Shown one piece after another: positions 1 to 7,314 of a stretch of DNA of 26,043 bases. Where the stretch lies: positions 1 to 26,043 of the forward strand of contig JAFGOB010000143.1 in assembly GCA_016926695.1 (NCBI GenBank), read 5' to 3'. The DNA is from Dehalococcoidales bacterium (GTDB lineage: Bacteria > Chloroflexota > Dehalococcoidia > Dehalococcoidales > UBA3254). Each line of letters opens with the position of its first letter. Positions within the stretch are counted from its first letter, which is position 1. The position numbers and the translations under genes were made by a program. Under the pieces are notes generated by a model. The model did no database searches. It had not been told where the DNA came from and worked only from the letters and a program-made list of their open reading frames with translations.

Positions 1-583
1 AGCCGGCTGAGCCAGGGACGAGCAGGCTCCGGTCATCGTCCTGAACAAAGTTCAGGCTTCCACTTGCGGAGTCCTCTGGCGACCCGGCTGCTCGACTCCA
101 GAATGTTAGTACTTTCGGGGTAATCTCCCGGTATCGGATTAATTGCTTTTGAGTTGGGATCGTATATATTTTGTATATAGCACTTATTTTGATTCGTCAT
201 TGTGAGGAGTGTAACGACGAAGCAATCTCTAAATGACTTTAAATAAAATATGCCGGCAACCGGGCTCTATCCCTGACCTAAAACACGGGCGGAACATGAA
301 ACGATTATCCTGATCCCGGATAAAAAGTTATGAGATCGCTTCGTGGAGAAAAGGCGGCTCGCAATGACGAATTGTGATTTATGCCTTAATTCCCAACCCA
401 CGGTATCATGTGAATATCACTATGAGGGCACCCGGTGGGTGCTTCTCCTTCTGAAAAGTCCGCCATTCTTGTCCGCCGAGGCGGGTTAAGGAACATGAGA
501 GAGGACATGAACATTGTTCAAACCAGACTGCTTTATCAGATCGTAATGAGTAGGACTGTCCTCATACTACAGGGAATAGAACG
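1..583. other. Repeat-rich spacer without a recognisable gene
   Basis: No convincing coding frame is seen here on either strand. The first 105 bases hold nested inverted repeats: a hairpin CCTGAAC-AAA-GTTCAGG (40-56), GAGCAG..CCGG (20-32) against CCGGCTGCTC (85-94), and GGAGTC (68-73) against GACTCC (94-99). This could be a folded RNA or a decayed repeat; I do not recognise it as tmRNA, SRP RNA, 6S RNA or a tRNA. A large inverted repeat lies at 192-372 (separate entry). A further small hairpin GCACCC-GGT-GGGTGC lies at 428-442 without a proper T-tract. A plus-strand open frame at 435-908 is mostly the antisense shadow of the MoaD-like gene. Confidence 0.5.
192..372. repeat. Dispersed-type long inverted repeat (REP/MITE-like)
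   Basis: The left arm (192-229) begins ATTCGTCATTGTGAG and ends ACGAAGCAATCTC. The right arm (332-372) is its imperfect reverse complement, starting GAGATCGCTTCGT and ending CTCGCAATGACGAAT. The arms are about 38-41 bases, best matched at both ends and diverged in the middle, and are separated by about 100 bases of unrelated sequence. The consensus 'CGTCATTGCGAGGAGCG...CGAAGCAATCTC' resembles a non-coding repeat that I know from many bacterial genomes, including Chloroflexota. This copy has drifted between its arms, so it is probably old. No open frame or transposase is inside. Confidence 0.7.
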
Positions 584-901
584 CTATCCTCCCACCAGCA
601 TGGGAGAAAGGGTCAGTGTATCCTGGTCCTGCAAGACGGTATCTTTAACGTTTTTGTATTGGACCAGTCTGTTGTTCAGGATGATCACTACTTCGCCGGT
701 CACATTCCCGGTTGAAGGATCCAAAAAAGAATTAACGGCATTGGGATTATCTCCGGCCAAACCGGAGAGATATTCGCCCAGGGTTGTGCCGGCTTTCACC
801 TTACGCTTGAGGATATTTCCCCTGGTTTCCTCTTCTCCGAACAACTCGGCAATCCAGGAATACATCTGTAAATTGAGGGTAATCATATTGTCATCTGTCA
901 T
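584..901 (-). CDS. MoaD/ThiS family sulfur-carrier-like protein
   Basis: A 105-residue protein of the ubiquitin-like beta-grasp type. It ends in Val-Gly-Gly, the hallmark of sulfur carriers whose C-terminal glycine is adenylated by an E1-like enzyme and then thiocarboxylated, as in molybdopterin (MoaD) or thiamine (ThiS) synthesis. The core runs from about residue 30 to 105: a 'TLGEYLSGLA' helix, a 'GEVVIILNNRLVQ' strand where MoaD proteins carry their invariant 'vNgr', and the closing 'DQDTLTLSPMLVGG'. It is longer than typical MoaD (about 80 residues) because of a 25-residue N-terminal part. No MoaE, ThiG or E1-like partner is in view, so the pathway cannot be assigned. There is no SD; an extended -10 box sits six bases before the ATG, suggesting a leaderless mRNA. 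Confidence 0.75.
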   Translation of the reverse strand: MTDDNMITLNLQMYSWIAELFGEEETRGNILKRKVKAGTTLGEYLSGLAGDNPNAVNSFLDPSTGNVTGEVVIILNNRLVQYKNVKDTVLQDQDTLTLSPMLVGG

Positions 902-907
902 AACTTG

Positions 908-916
908 ATTATAGCA
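908..916 (-). promoter_or_regulatory. Extended -10 promoter of the MoaD-like gene
   Basis: On the minus strand the sequence TGC-TATAAT is followed by CAAGTT and then ATG. This is a perfect TATAAT with the TGn extension, only six bases before the start codon at 901, so transcription would begin at or next to the ATG. No clear -35 hexamer lies 17 bases further upstream (GGAAAA region), as expected for an extended -10 promoter. Confidence 0.55.
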
Positions 917-984
917 TCCCTGATCGGAGCTTTTCCAGATCGAACAAGGATTGGCGTCAGAGAACGTGTTATTCTATAAAAGCC

Positions 985-2517
985 TTAATTGTTGTTCGGT
1001 ATAAGAACGCTGAATGTGCTACCCTTGCCTGCCATGCTGGCCAGGGTGATTTTCCCGCCGTGGGCTTCCACTATCTTGTTGGAAATAGCCAGACCAAGGC
1101 CTATTCCCGGAACATTTTTATTTTTGCTCGAACGGTAATAGGGCTGGAAAATCTTGCTTTGATCGTCGGTTGAAATACCGATTCCCTGGTCGACGATTTC
1201 AAAATAAAACCCCTTGTCCTTCATTCCCGCCCGCATCGTAATGGTACTATTTTCCGGGCTGTATTTGCTGGCATTGGAAAGCAGGTTGGTGATTACCTGC
1301 TCCATGCGGGATGTATCCACATTCATGGTAGTCAATTCAGGGCTTATATTTACAACCAGCTCTTGAGAGCGTTTTTCCAGGTTGGGTTTGAACCTTTCGA
1401 TGATCTCATGCAGAAAGTCCTGTGCATTGATAACGCGTCTCTTCAGATCGAAAGTACCCTTGGAATACCTGGCAAGGTCCAGCAATTCATCCAGGCGATT
1501 GGTCAGGAGCTTGGCGCTGTCATTGATATTTTTTACCAGTTTTTCTTTAATTTCATCGCTCAACCCATCCATATCCTGTAGAATATCGCTGGATACCACC
1601 ACGGCCGTGAGCGGGTTCCTTAACTCATGCGCCAGAACATTTATAAAGAGGTTCTTTACCTCCGCTTCTTCCTGAAGCTTCTGATTATGCTGCTTTTCTT
1701 TATGGTAAAGTTCCCGGAGTGTCGCTTCAAGCTGCTTGCGCCGGGTAACATCCATATCCGTACCGCGGTAACCAAGTAAATTTCCCGTACTATCCAGAGC
1801 GGGAATAGCGCTTGTTTCAAGGATGATTACACGTCCGTCCTTACAGACCCGGCGGCTGGAAAAATCCGTGATAGTCTGTTTGTTTAAAAAGTACTCCCGC
1901 ATTCTGGATGTATAATCAGACCGGTCTTCCGGAGGTACCAGATCGAACAAATACTTGCGTCCCACCATTTCTTCATTGCTATAACCCGTTAAGACTTCAA
2001 CGATAGGGCTGACATAGCGATAAAGCATTTGTTTATCTACTTCCCAGATCATCTCACCGGCTGTTTCTGCGACCTGTCTGAAACGTTCCTCACTTATTCG
2101 CAGTTTTTCTTCGGACTGTTTATGCTGCCGTCTCATCTCGGCATCATACAACTCTCTTTCAACCACAGGCGCCAGGCGGGCCAGATTGCCCTTCATTACA
2201 TAGTCCTGGGCGCCGGATTTCATCAACATCACAGCAGTCTCTTCCCCAATCGCACCCGATACAACGATGAAGGGTATATCCAGACCTTTTTCTTTAAATA
2301 TTTTCAGAGCTGAAGGAGAATCGAACTGAGGGAGATTATGATCCGAAAGTATCAAATCAAACACATTCTTTGCGAGGGCTTCCTCCATCTCCACTCCGGT
2401 TGATATTATCTGGAAATCGACCTCATAACCAGCCTTCTCCAAAGTCCTGATATTCAGGGCTGCATCGCTCTCAGAGTCCTCAATTTGAAGCAGTCTAATT
2501 TTCATGTTCGTACCCAT
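985..2517 (-). CDS. Soluble hybrid histidine kinase, REC-PAS-HisKA-HATPase
   Basis: A 510-residue two-component protein without membrane segments. Residues 5-125 form a receiver domain with the acidic pair E13/D14, phospho-acceptor D59 ('LILSDHNLP') and K109. Residues 140-262 form a PAS domain ('ERFRQVAETAGEMIWEVD...', ending 'GTDMDVTRRKQ'). A short coil leads to the HisKA domain with H297 in 'LAHELRNPLT', then the catalytic domain: N-box 'NLLSNASKYS' with N415, G1 'DQGIGIS' (443-449), G2 'GIGLGLA' (471-477). A receiver at the N-terminus suggests it is itself controlled by phosphotransfer from another kinase, perhaps the membrane kinase 90 bases upstream. The start is uncertain: M1 or M5 (MKIRLLQ), neither with an SD; a TAGAAT box lies six bases before M1. 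Its domain order matches the gene at 13663-15330. Confidence 0.9.
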   Translation of the reverse strand: MGTNMKIRLLQIEDSESDAALNIRTLEKAGYEVDFQIISTGVEMEEALAKNVFDLILSDHNLPQFDSPSALKIFKEKGLDIPFIVVSGAIGEETAVMLMKSGAQDYVMKGNLARLAPVVERELYDAEMRRQHKQSEEKLRISEERFRQVAETAGEMIWEVDKQMLYRYVSPIVEVLTGYSNEEMVGRKYLFDLVPPEDRSDYTSRMREYFLNKQTITDFSSRRVCKDGRVIILETSAIPALDSTGNLLGYRGTDMDVTRRKQLEATLRELYHKEKQHNQKLQEEAEVKNLFINVLAHELRNPLTAVVVSSDILQDMDGLSDEIKEKLVKNINDSAKLLTNRLDELLDLARYSKGTFDLKRRVINAQDFLHEIIERFKPNLEKRSQELVVNISPELTTMNVDTSRMEQVITNLLSNASKYSPENSTITMRAGMKDKGFYFEIVDQGIGISTDDQSKIFQPYYRSSKNKNVPGIGLGLAISNKIVEAHGGKITLASMAGKGSTFSVLIPNNN

Positions 2518-2607
2518 TTTATTATTCTACAGAGATGCCCATCGCATTATCGACCGTTTTTTTTAACCGGTTGTGCCGGGTAATATATTCATATACTGAA
2601 AACATAA

Positions 2608-4824
2608 TCATTCTCCTGACGGCTCCTTAAGTGTAAAGTAAAAACTGGCCCCTTCGTTGACCTTTGACTCAGCCCACACCTGACCGCTATGCCTGCTGAT
2701 AATACGCTGTACGGTAGCCAGTCCGATGCCCGTACCCGGATACTGGCTGGATTTATGGAGACGCTGGAAAACCTTGAACAGCTTATTGGCATATTCCATA
2801 TCGAAACCGACACCGTTATCACGCACAAAGAAGGTCCTTTTATTCTGGCGGTAGACCTCACCGAACAGGATATGGGCCTGTGGAATATTGGCAGTGAATT
2901 TAACCGCATTGTCCAGCAGGTTGGTCAAGGCTATCTCCAGAAGATGGGGATCGCCCTTGGAAGTCAATCCCTGCTGGATGACGAACTCTATCTTCCGTAC
3001 CGGATTGGCCTGCTGAAGACGCGTTGTTATAGTGGTTACAAGGGCAGTCATGTCAACATCCTGCCACTTGATCTCACTCCGGGTATCTCTTGAGAAACGC
3101 AAGAGGTCCTCGATCAATTGTCCCATACGCTGGGTTTCGGCCCGGATACGGTTAAGAATGCCAAAACCCTTTTCCCCGAGTTTATCCTTGTAGTCTTCCA
3201 CCAGCACCTGGCTCCATGAGTCTATACCCCTCAACGGAGCACGCAGGTCATGCGAGACGGAATAGGCAAACGATTCAAGCTCTTTATTGGCGTTTTCAAG
3301 CTGAGAAGTACGTTCGCGCACCCGTTCTTCAAGCGAGGCATTCAGTTTGTTTATTTCTTCTTCCCTGGCTCTCCTGTCGGTAATATCACGGATAATAGCC
3401 TGAAGGTAAATTTTTTCCTCAATCTGAAAATACCTGGCGCTTACTTCCACCGGAACAGATGTACCATCTTTACGCTTATGTAGCGATTCTGCCGTAGCTG
3501 AACCCGTTTCCCTCATTTTATTTAACAGTACCTGAAAAGAGTTCAGGTTCTCCGGAGCAACCAGTGAAGCCAGGGTACTACCCAGGAACTCGGCCCGTTT
3601 GTAACCGTATATCTCCAGTGCGCGGTCGTTAACCTGGACGATTTTCCCCTGTTCATCGCAGATAAGAATGATATCGTTGGCATACTTGACCAGGTATTCA
3701 AAGGGATTGAGCAGTGTCTTGCGCTTAGTGTTTTCCTGGGCAATCGCCTGGTACAACATGTGCTGTTTTCTCTGCCAGAAAAAGGCCACGATAATCAATA
3801 TTATTATCAATACTACCAGGGTAGACCCGATTGTCAGGGTTCCCCCCAGGTTCCACATGGAAAATATTTCATTTGAATCGATTTTAGAGACCAGATACCA
3901 GGGCGAACCGGGTACAGGAGCTATGGCTGAGAGTACCTTTGAACCCCGGTAATCAACCCCACTGTATATACCTTCACTCCCTTGCACTGCCATCACGGCA
4001 ACGTCACTTTTGTTCTCCAAAGGAACTTCTAAGGCAGTGTTGCCGCCTGACTGGTGGGGCGAAATATTCAGATATACCGCTGAATCACCGCGTTGTTCTA
4101 CCAGCATGGTCTCGCCGGAATAACTGGCTACCGGCCAGGACTGTATCATGGGATACAGGTATTGTCGGGGATCGAGGCTGAATACCACAGCTCCGAGTGC
4201 TGTCATGCCATTTTCCCGTTGAGAGAAAAGTGGTGCAATAATATTTGTTTCCGGACTACCGTCGACGCGAAAAACATCGATATCCACCCATACCGCCTGG
4301 CGCCCGGACAGTGCGCGGGCAAGATGTGATGTTAGAAAAGAGGGTATCGATCCCCGGTCTGTATCCAGTCCTGCCAGAACATTACCGTCCACATCCACCA
4401 GGCAGATATCCTGATAAAGGAAGGACTCTTCCATTCCATTCAGCTCATTGAAAACAGCCCGGGTTGCCGCAGCATCTCCCGGCGAACCGATCAGCCCCGC
4501 CACGTTTTCTATCAGTAAGGCGCTGTTCATCACCGAGTTAGCGTGACTTATCTTTTCAGCACGCCATTGCGAGACCTGGGCCGTTTTCATCCGGGAAACA
4601 GCATCTAGCTCGCGTTCGGCAGCATTGAACCCCTCCTGCTCCTGGATCTGATAAAGAAAATATCCTCCGGCTATCACCACCTCGATAGTTATCACGATAA
4701 CCAGGATAAACAGCAAGGGAGACCATGGCTTTTGAATCTTAGGCTTACCTTTGGCCTGTTTGATCTTTTCCCTTTCTGCCATCAGCAAAAACTGACGCAA
4801 TAAATGGTTTTCCCCGAAACGCAT
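2608..4824 (-). CDS. Membrane sensor histidine kinase, Cache-PAS-HisKA-HATPase
   Basis: A 738-residue sensor kinase. One membrane helix at about 36-58 and a second at about 327-349 flank a roughly 270-residue extracytoplasmic region. That region has features of a double Cache sensor ('DICLVDVDGNVLAGLDTDRG' near 139-158 and 'GSPWYLVSKIDSNEIF' near 306-321), which bind small ligands in relatives. A cytoplasmic PAS domain follows (375-485), then a coiled coil (485-515), HisKA with H525 in 'YSVSHDLRAPLRG' (the phytochrome/bacteriophytochrome-like subtype), and the ATPase domain with N639, 'DNGVGF' (669-674) and 'GTGIGLA' (697-703). The M1 start has AAGGGCTAAGGG upstream; a shorter start at M15 has no SD. 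The ligand cannot be read from the sequence. The soluble REC-containing kinase follows 90 bases downstream and is a plausible partner. Confidence 0.92.
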   Translation of the reverse strand: MRFGENHLLRQFLLMAEREKIKQAKGKPKIQKPWSPLLFILVIVITIEVVIAGGYFLYQIQEQEGFNAAERELDAVSRMKTAQVSQWRAEKISHANSVMNSALLIENVAGLIGSPGDAAATRAVFNELNGMEESFLYQDICLVDVDGNVLAGLDTDRGSIPSFLTSHLARALSGRQAVWVDIDVFRVDGSPETNIIAPLFSQRENGMTALGAVVFSLDPRQYLYPMIQSWPVASYSGETMLVEQRGDSAVYLNISPHQSGGNTALEVPLENKSDVAVMAVQGSEGIYSGVDYRGSKVLSAIAPVPGSPWYLVSKIDSNEIFSMWNLGGTLTIGSTLVVLIIILIIVAFFWQRKQHMLYQAIAQENTKRKTLLNPFEYLVKYANDIILICDEQGKIVQVNDRALEIYGYKRAEFLGSTLASLVAPENLNSFQVLLNKMRETGSATAESLHKRKDGTSVPVEVSARYFQIEEKIYLQAIIRDITDRRAREEEINKLNASLEERVRERTSQLENANKELESFAYSVSHDLRAPLRGIDSWSQVLVEDYKDKLGEKGFGILNRIRAETQRMGQLIEDLLRFSRDTRSEIKWQDVDMTALVTTITTRLQQANPVRKIEFVIQQGLTSKGDPHLLEIALTNLLDNAVKFTANIPQAHILFGEVYRQNKRTFFVRDNGVGFDMEYANKLFKVFQRLHKSSQYPGTGIGLATVQRIISRHSGQVWAESKVNEGASFYFTLKEPSGE

Positions 4825-5143
4825 CGGCCCTTAGCCCTTTTACATTTCCGTTGCCAAAAAGAAAATACCAGAGTTTATTTTGTCTGCCATATGATTTCAA
4901 GTTTAGAGTGGCGGAGATAAGGCTTCAACGGGGGTAAAACCCAATTGGGATAGGTTTTATGGATAATATTGATCCGTAATGAGACCGGGAAAAAGCGTCG
5001 GTTTCTCAGTTCTCAATCAATAGTATTCGGTTTTGAGGTTGTGAATCTGTAAAGAAACTGCGGAGACCGGGGTATGACGGCAACGACAGTCAGATTCCGG
5101 TTTTCCGGGGAAATAAAGGAAAACCTGGATTTATTTTTTCAAC
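4825..5143. other. Intergenic spacer with the kinase promoter
   Basis: This spacer separates the membrane kinase from the SnoaL-like gene, both on the minus strand. Apart from the promoter at 4872-4900 I see no gene or known RNA. A GGTTTTCC / GGAAAACC inverted repeat (5099-5125, 11-base loop) is present. The T-rich run at 5130-5139 is on the wrong side to terminate the minus-strand gene, so it is not called as a terminator. Confidence 0.45.
4872..4900 (-). promoter_or_regulatory. Sigma-70-type promoter of the membrane kinase
   Basis: On the minus strand TTGAAA (complement of 4895-4900) and TAAACT (complement of 4872-4877) are exactly 17 bases apart. A start point near 4865 would give a leader of about 40 bases to the ATG at 4824, including the AAGGG SD. 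A second TTGAAG lies 17 bases upstream of another TAAACT just beyond it, so there may be two overlapping promoters. Confidence 0.55.
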
Positions 5144-5638
5144 TCAAAGGTCTATTCCCAGGGCTTTCAAGTCCTCTACTGTCGGTAGTGTCTCTGGCTG
5201 CCTCGGCCATGGATTGATGAAAACCAGCTTGCTGAATTTCCATTTGCCGTCTACCTTTTCATATTCGCATTCATGCCTGCCCTGGTTCCATTTGAGGGCA
5301 TTACCAGTTTCCGGGTCAGCTACAAGGATATACATCATCCAGTGCCCTTTAGCTTTATTACCCTTGACCTCAATTACCGGGAGCGTAACGAAATGCCCGT
5401 CACGGCCTTTACCGGCATTGACTCCGGATATCACCTCAGTGAAAAGCCGGTGTATCTGCTCCTTCCCGGTACGCAGGTGATGCCTGTAAATATGGGCGAC
5501 GGCATGACTTGTAAAACATTCTGTCATTTCTTCCCATTTGCGGTTATTAAGCCAGAAAACATAGTCACGGTGCAGATCTTTAATGGCCTCCTTGTCTTCC
5601 AGGGCCTGTAGCCTGCTTTCCAGTTCTTGCATTTCCAT
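5144..5638 (-). CDS. SnoaL-like (NTF2-fold) protein
   Basis: A 164-residue protein of the cone-shaped alpha+beta NTF2/SnoaL superfamily. The opening helices 'LEDKEAIKDLHRDYVFWLNNRKWEEMTECF' (about 12-42) are typical of the SnoaL_4-like group. They are followed by 'TGKEQIHRLFTEV' (57-69) and the strands 'GHFVTLPVIEVKGNKAKGHWMMYIL', 'RHECEYEKVDGKWKFSKLVF' and the terminal 'FINPWPRQPE'. Members include polyketide cyclases, dehydratases and ring-hydroxylating dioxygenase small subunits, but many are uncharacterised, and no specific reaction can be assigned. There is no signal peptide. The start is well supported by AAGGAGG seven bases before the ATG. It is flanked by spacers and is probably transcribed alone. 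Confidence 0.8.
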   Translation of the reverse strand: MEMQELESRLQALEDKEAIKDLHRDYVFWLNNRKWEEMTECFTSHAVAHIYRHHLRTGKEQIHRLFTEVISGVNAGKGRDGHFVTLPVIEVKGNKAKGHWMMYILVADPETGNALKWNQGRHECEYEKVDGKWKFSKLVFINPWPRQPETLPTVEDLKALGIDL

Positions 5639-5787
5639 ATCAGGCCTCCTTTTTCATCTTCTCCGGGATATTATTTTCCGGGACAAATGCTATCCAGTGT
5701 AGCGCCATTCAATTAAATGTATAGTTTCCAGTGTGTCTTCAAATTTAAAAATGTTGTAAAGCCAGATATGAGATATTACACCAGAAA

Positions 5788-7302
5788 TTACTGACTGCTG
5801 TCGTTCTCTGCAATCTCCAGCCGGTACCTGTGCATGGGATCAAGCACTGTTATACGCAACTGCTGTCCGGGCTTGAGGTTATGAGCCTTGAACCACTGGT
5901 TCATACCGGTACTGAATCCTCTATTGTCATCGGCGTGAATATAGTATTTCACCTGAAGCAGACCTGTATCCGTCTCCATCTCTATTTGTGTTTCTTCAGA
6001 GGGGAAAAGGCCTTTTTTCTCGGAGGGTATATGCAGGTAATTATGCGCCAGGTAAGCCTGCCGGACCGATATTTCGAAATTTTCCGCTGCCGGGAAGGAT
6101 GGATGCTTGCGCTTTTCTGATTCGAGAATGCTTACTATTCGATCAAGGATGCGGTCAGCCGCCTCACGCTTGCTCAGAAGGGGTAGATCTTCCGGTTTGG
6201 TTTCTTTGCCGATCAGTGTCACTTTATTGGTATCGGCGCCGAAAACACTATTTTCTCCCGCTATTTCATTGGCAACGATAAGATCCAGGTTTTTTTTATC
6301 CAGCTTCCTGCTGGCATTGGCAATCAGGTCCCGGCTTTCGGCAGCAAAGCCCACCCTGATAAAATTACCGGTGACTTCCGCCAGAATATCGGGAGTATTG
6401 ACCAGGTCAAGAGTAAGCCTGCCCTTTTCCTTCTTGATCTTGTCGGCAGCTACAGCAGCAACCTGGTAGTCCGCTACTGCCGCTGCCATAATCAGCACAT
6501 CAGCCTGTGCTACCGCTTTGTCAACAGCTTCTTTCATTTGTGCAGCCGTCTCAACCGGCGCCACTGCTATACCTGCCGGCTGCGCCAGAGCGGTCGGAGC
6601 GGTCACCAGGGTCACGTTCGCTCCCCTGTCCCTGGCCGCCTCAGCCAGGGCATATCCCATCTTGCCCGATGAGCGATTGGAAATAACGCGCACCGGATCT
6701 ATCGGCTCCTGTGTACCCCCGGCGGTAACCACAATATATTTGCCTGCCAGATCGCCCTTTTGTCCCAGCACTTTGCGGACCTGGCCGATGATGGTCTCGG
6801 TATCCGGGAAGCGACCCTCGCCGAATCCTCCGGATGCGAGCCGCCCGACAGAGGGTTCTATTATGTGAAACCCTCTGTTTTGCAGTTTAAGTGTATTCTC
6901 CCGGGTAACCGGGTTTTGCCACATGGCGGTATGCATGGCAGGAACAACCACCACCGGGGACTGAGCAGCCAGGACGGTAGTGGTAAGCATATCATCCGCC
7001 AGCCCGCAGGCGATCCTGGCTAAAATATTTGCCGTGGCCGGGGCAATTACAATAACATCTGCTTCTTCCGAAAGTGCGATGTGGTTAATACGGTTCTCAG
7101 GCGTAGTCTGAAACATATCCGTAACTACCGGGTTGCCTGTCAGGACTTCGAAAGTCAGAGGGGTAATAAATTCAAGCGAAGCATGGGTCATAATCACCCG
7201 TACCCTGGCGCCAGCCTGCGCGAGCTTGCTGGCCAGATCGGCAGCCTTATAAGCAGCTATGCCCCCCGTAACGCCCAGGACGATATTTTTGTCGCTTAAC
7301 AT
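5788..7302 (-). CDS. coaBC: CoaBC: phosphopantothenoylcysteine decarboxylase / phosphopantothenate-cysteine ligase, with extra C-terminal domain
   Basis: A bifunctional coenzyme A enzyme. The CoaB half joins cysteine to 4'-phosphopantothenate using a nucleoside triphosphate, and the FMN-dependent CoaC half decarboxylates the product to 4'-phosphopantetheine. CoaC (1-180) shows 'GVTGGIAAYKA' (FMN binding), catalytic H74 in 'INHIALS', and 'PAMHTAMW' (121-128), a variant of the usual PxMNxxMW. The flap at 155-164 reads 'LASGGFGEGR', with Ser where E. coli has the reactive Cys. CoaB (187-395) has 'VTAGGTQEPIDPVR', 'NRSSGKMG' (N209) and the 'DKIKKEK' lysine loop near 287-293. Typical CoaBC is about 400 residues; residues 405-504 form an additional unassigned domain. 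The SD is GGGGTGAG. The gene follows coaX by 12 bases, so it is the last gene of an operon. Confidence 0.95.
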   Translation of the reverse strand: MLSDKNIVLGVTGGIAAYKAADLASKLAQAGARVRVIMTHASLEFITPLTFEVLTGNPVVTDMFQTTPENRINHIALSEEADVIVIAPATANILARIACGLADDMLTTTVLAAQSPVVVVPAMHTAMWQNPVTRENTLKLQNRGFHIIEPSVGRLASGGFGEGRFPDTETIIGQVRKVLGQKGDLAGKYIVVTAGGTQEPIDPVRVISNRSSGKMGYALAEAARDRGANVTLVTAPTALAQPAGIAVAPVETAAQMKEAVDKAVAQADVLIMAAAVADYQVAAVAADKIKKEKGRLTLDLVNTPDILAEVTGNFIRVGFAAESRDLIANASRKLDKKNLDLIVANEIAGENSVFGADTNKVTLIGKETKPEDLPLLSKREAADRILDRIVSILESEKRKHPSFPAAENFEISVRQAYLAHNYLHIPSEKKGLFPSEETQIEMETDTGLLQVKYYIHADDNRGFSTGMNQWFKAHNLKPGQQLRITVLDPMHRYRLEIAENDSSQ

Positions 7303-7314
7303 CTACTCACCCCG

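Noticed and set aside
435..908. Plus-strand frame of 157 codons opposite the MoaD-like gene
   Set aside because: Antisense shadow; no SD and no protein-like pattern, while the minus-strand frame ends in the family Gly-Gly.
5099..5139. GGTTTTCC/GGAAAACC hairpin plus T-rich run as a terminator
   Set aside because: The Ts follow on the plus strand, but no plus-strand gene precedes it; for the minus-strand gene the Ts are on the wrong side.
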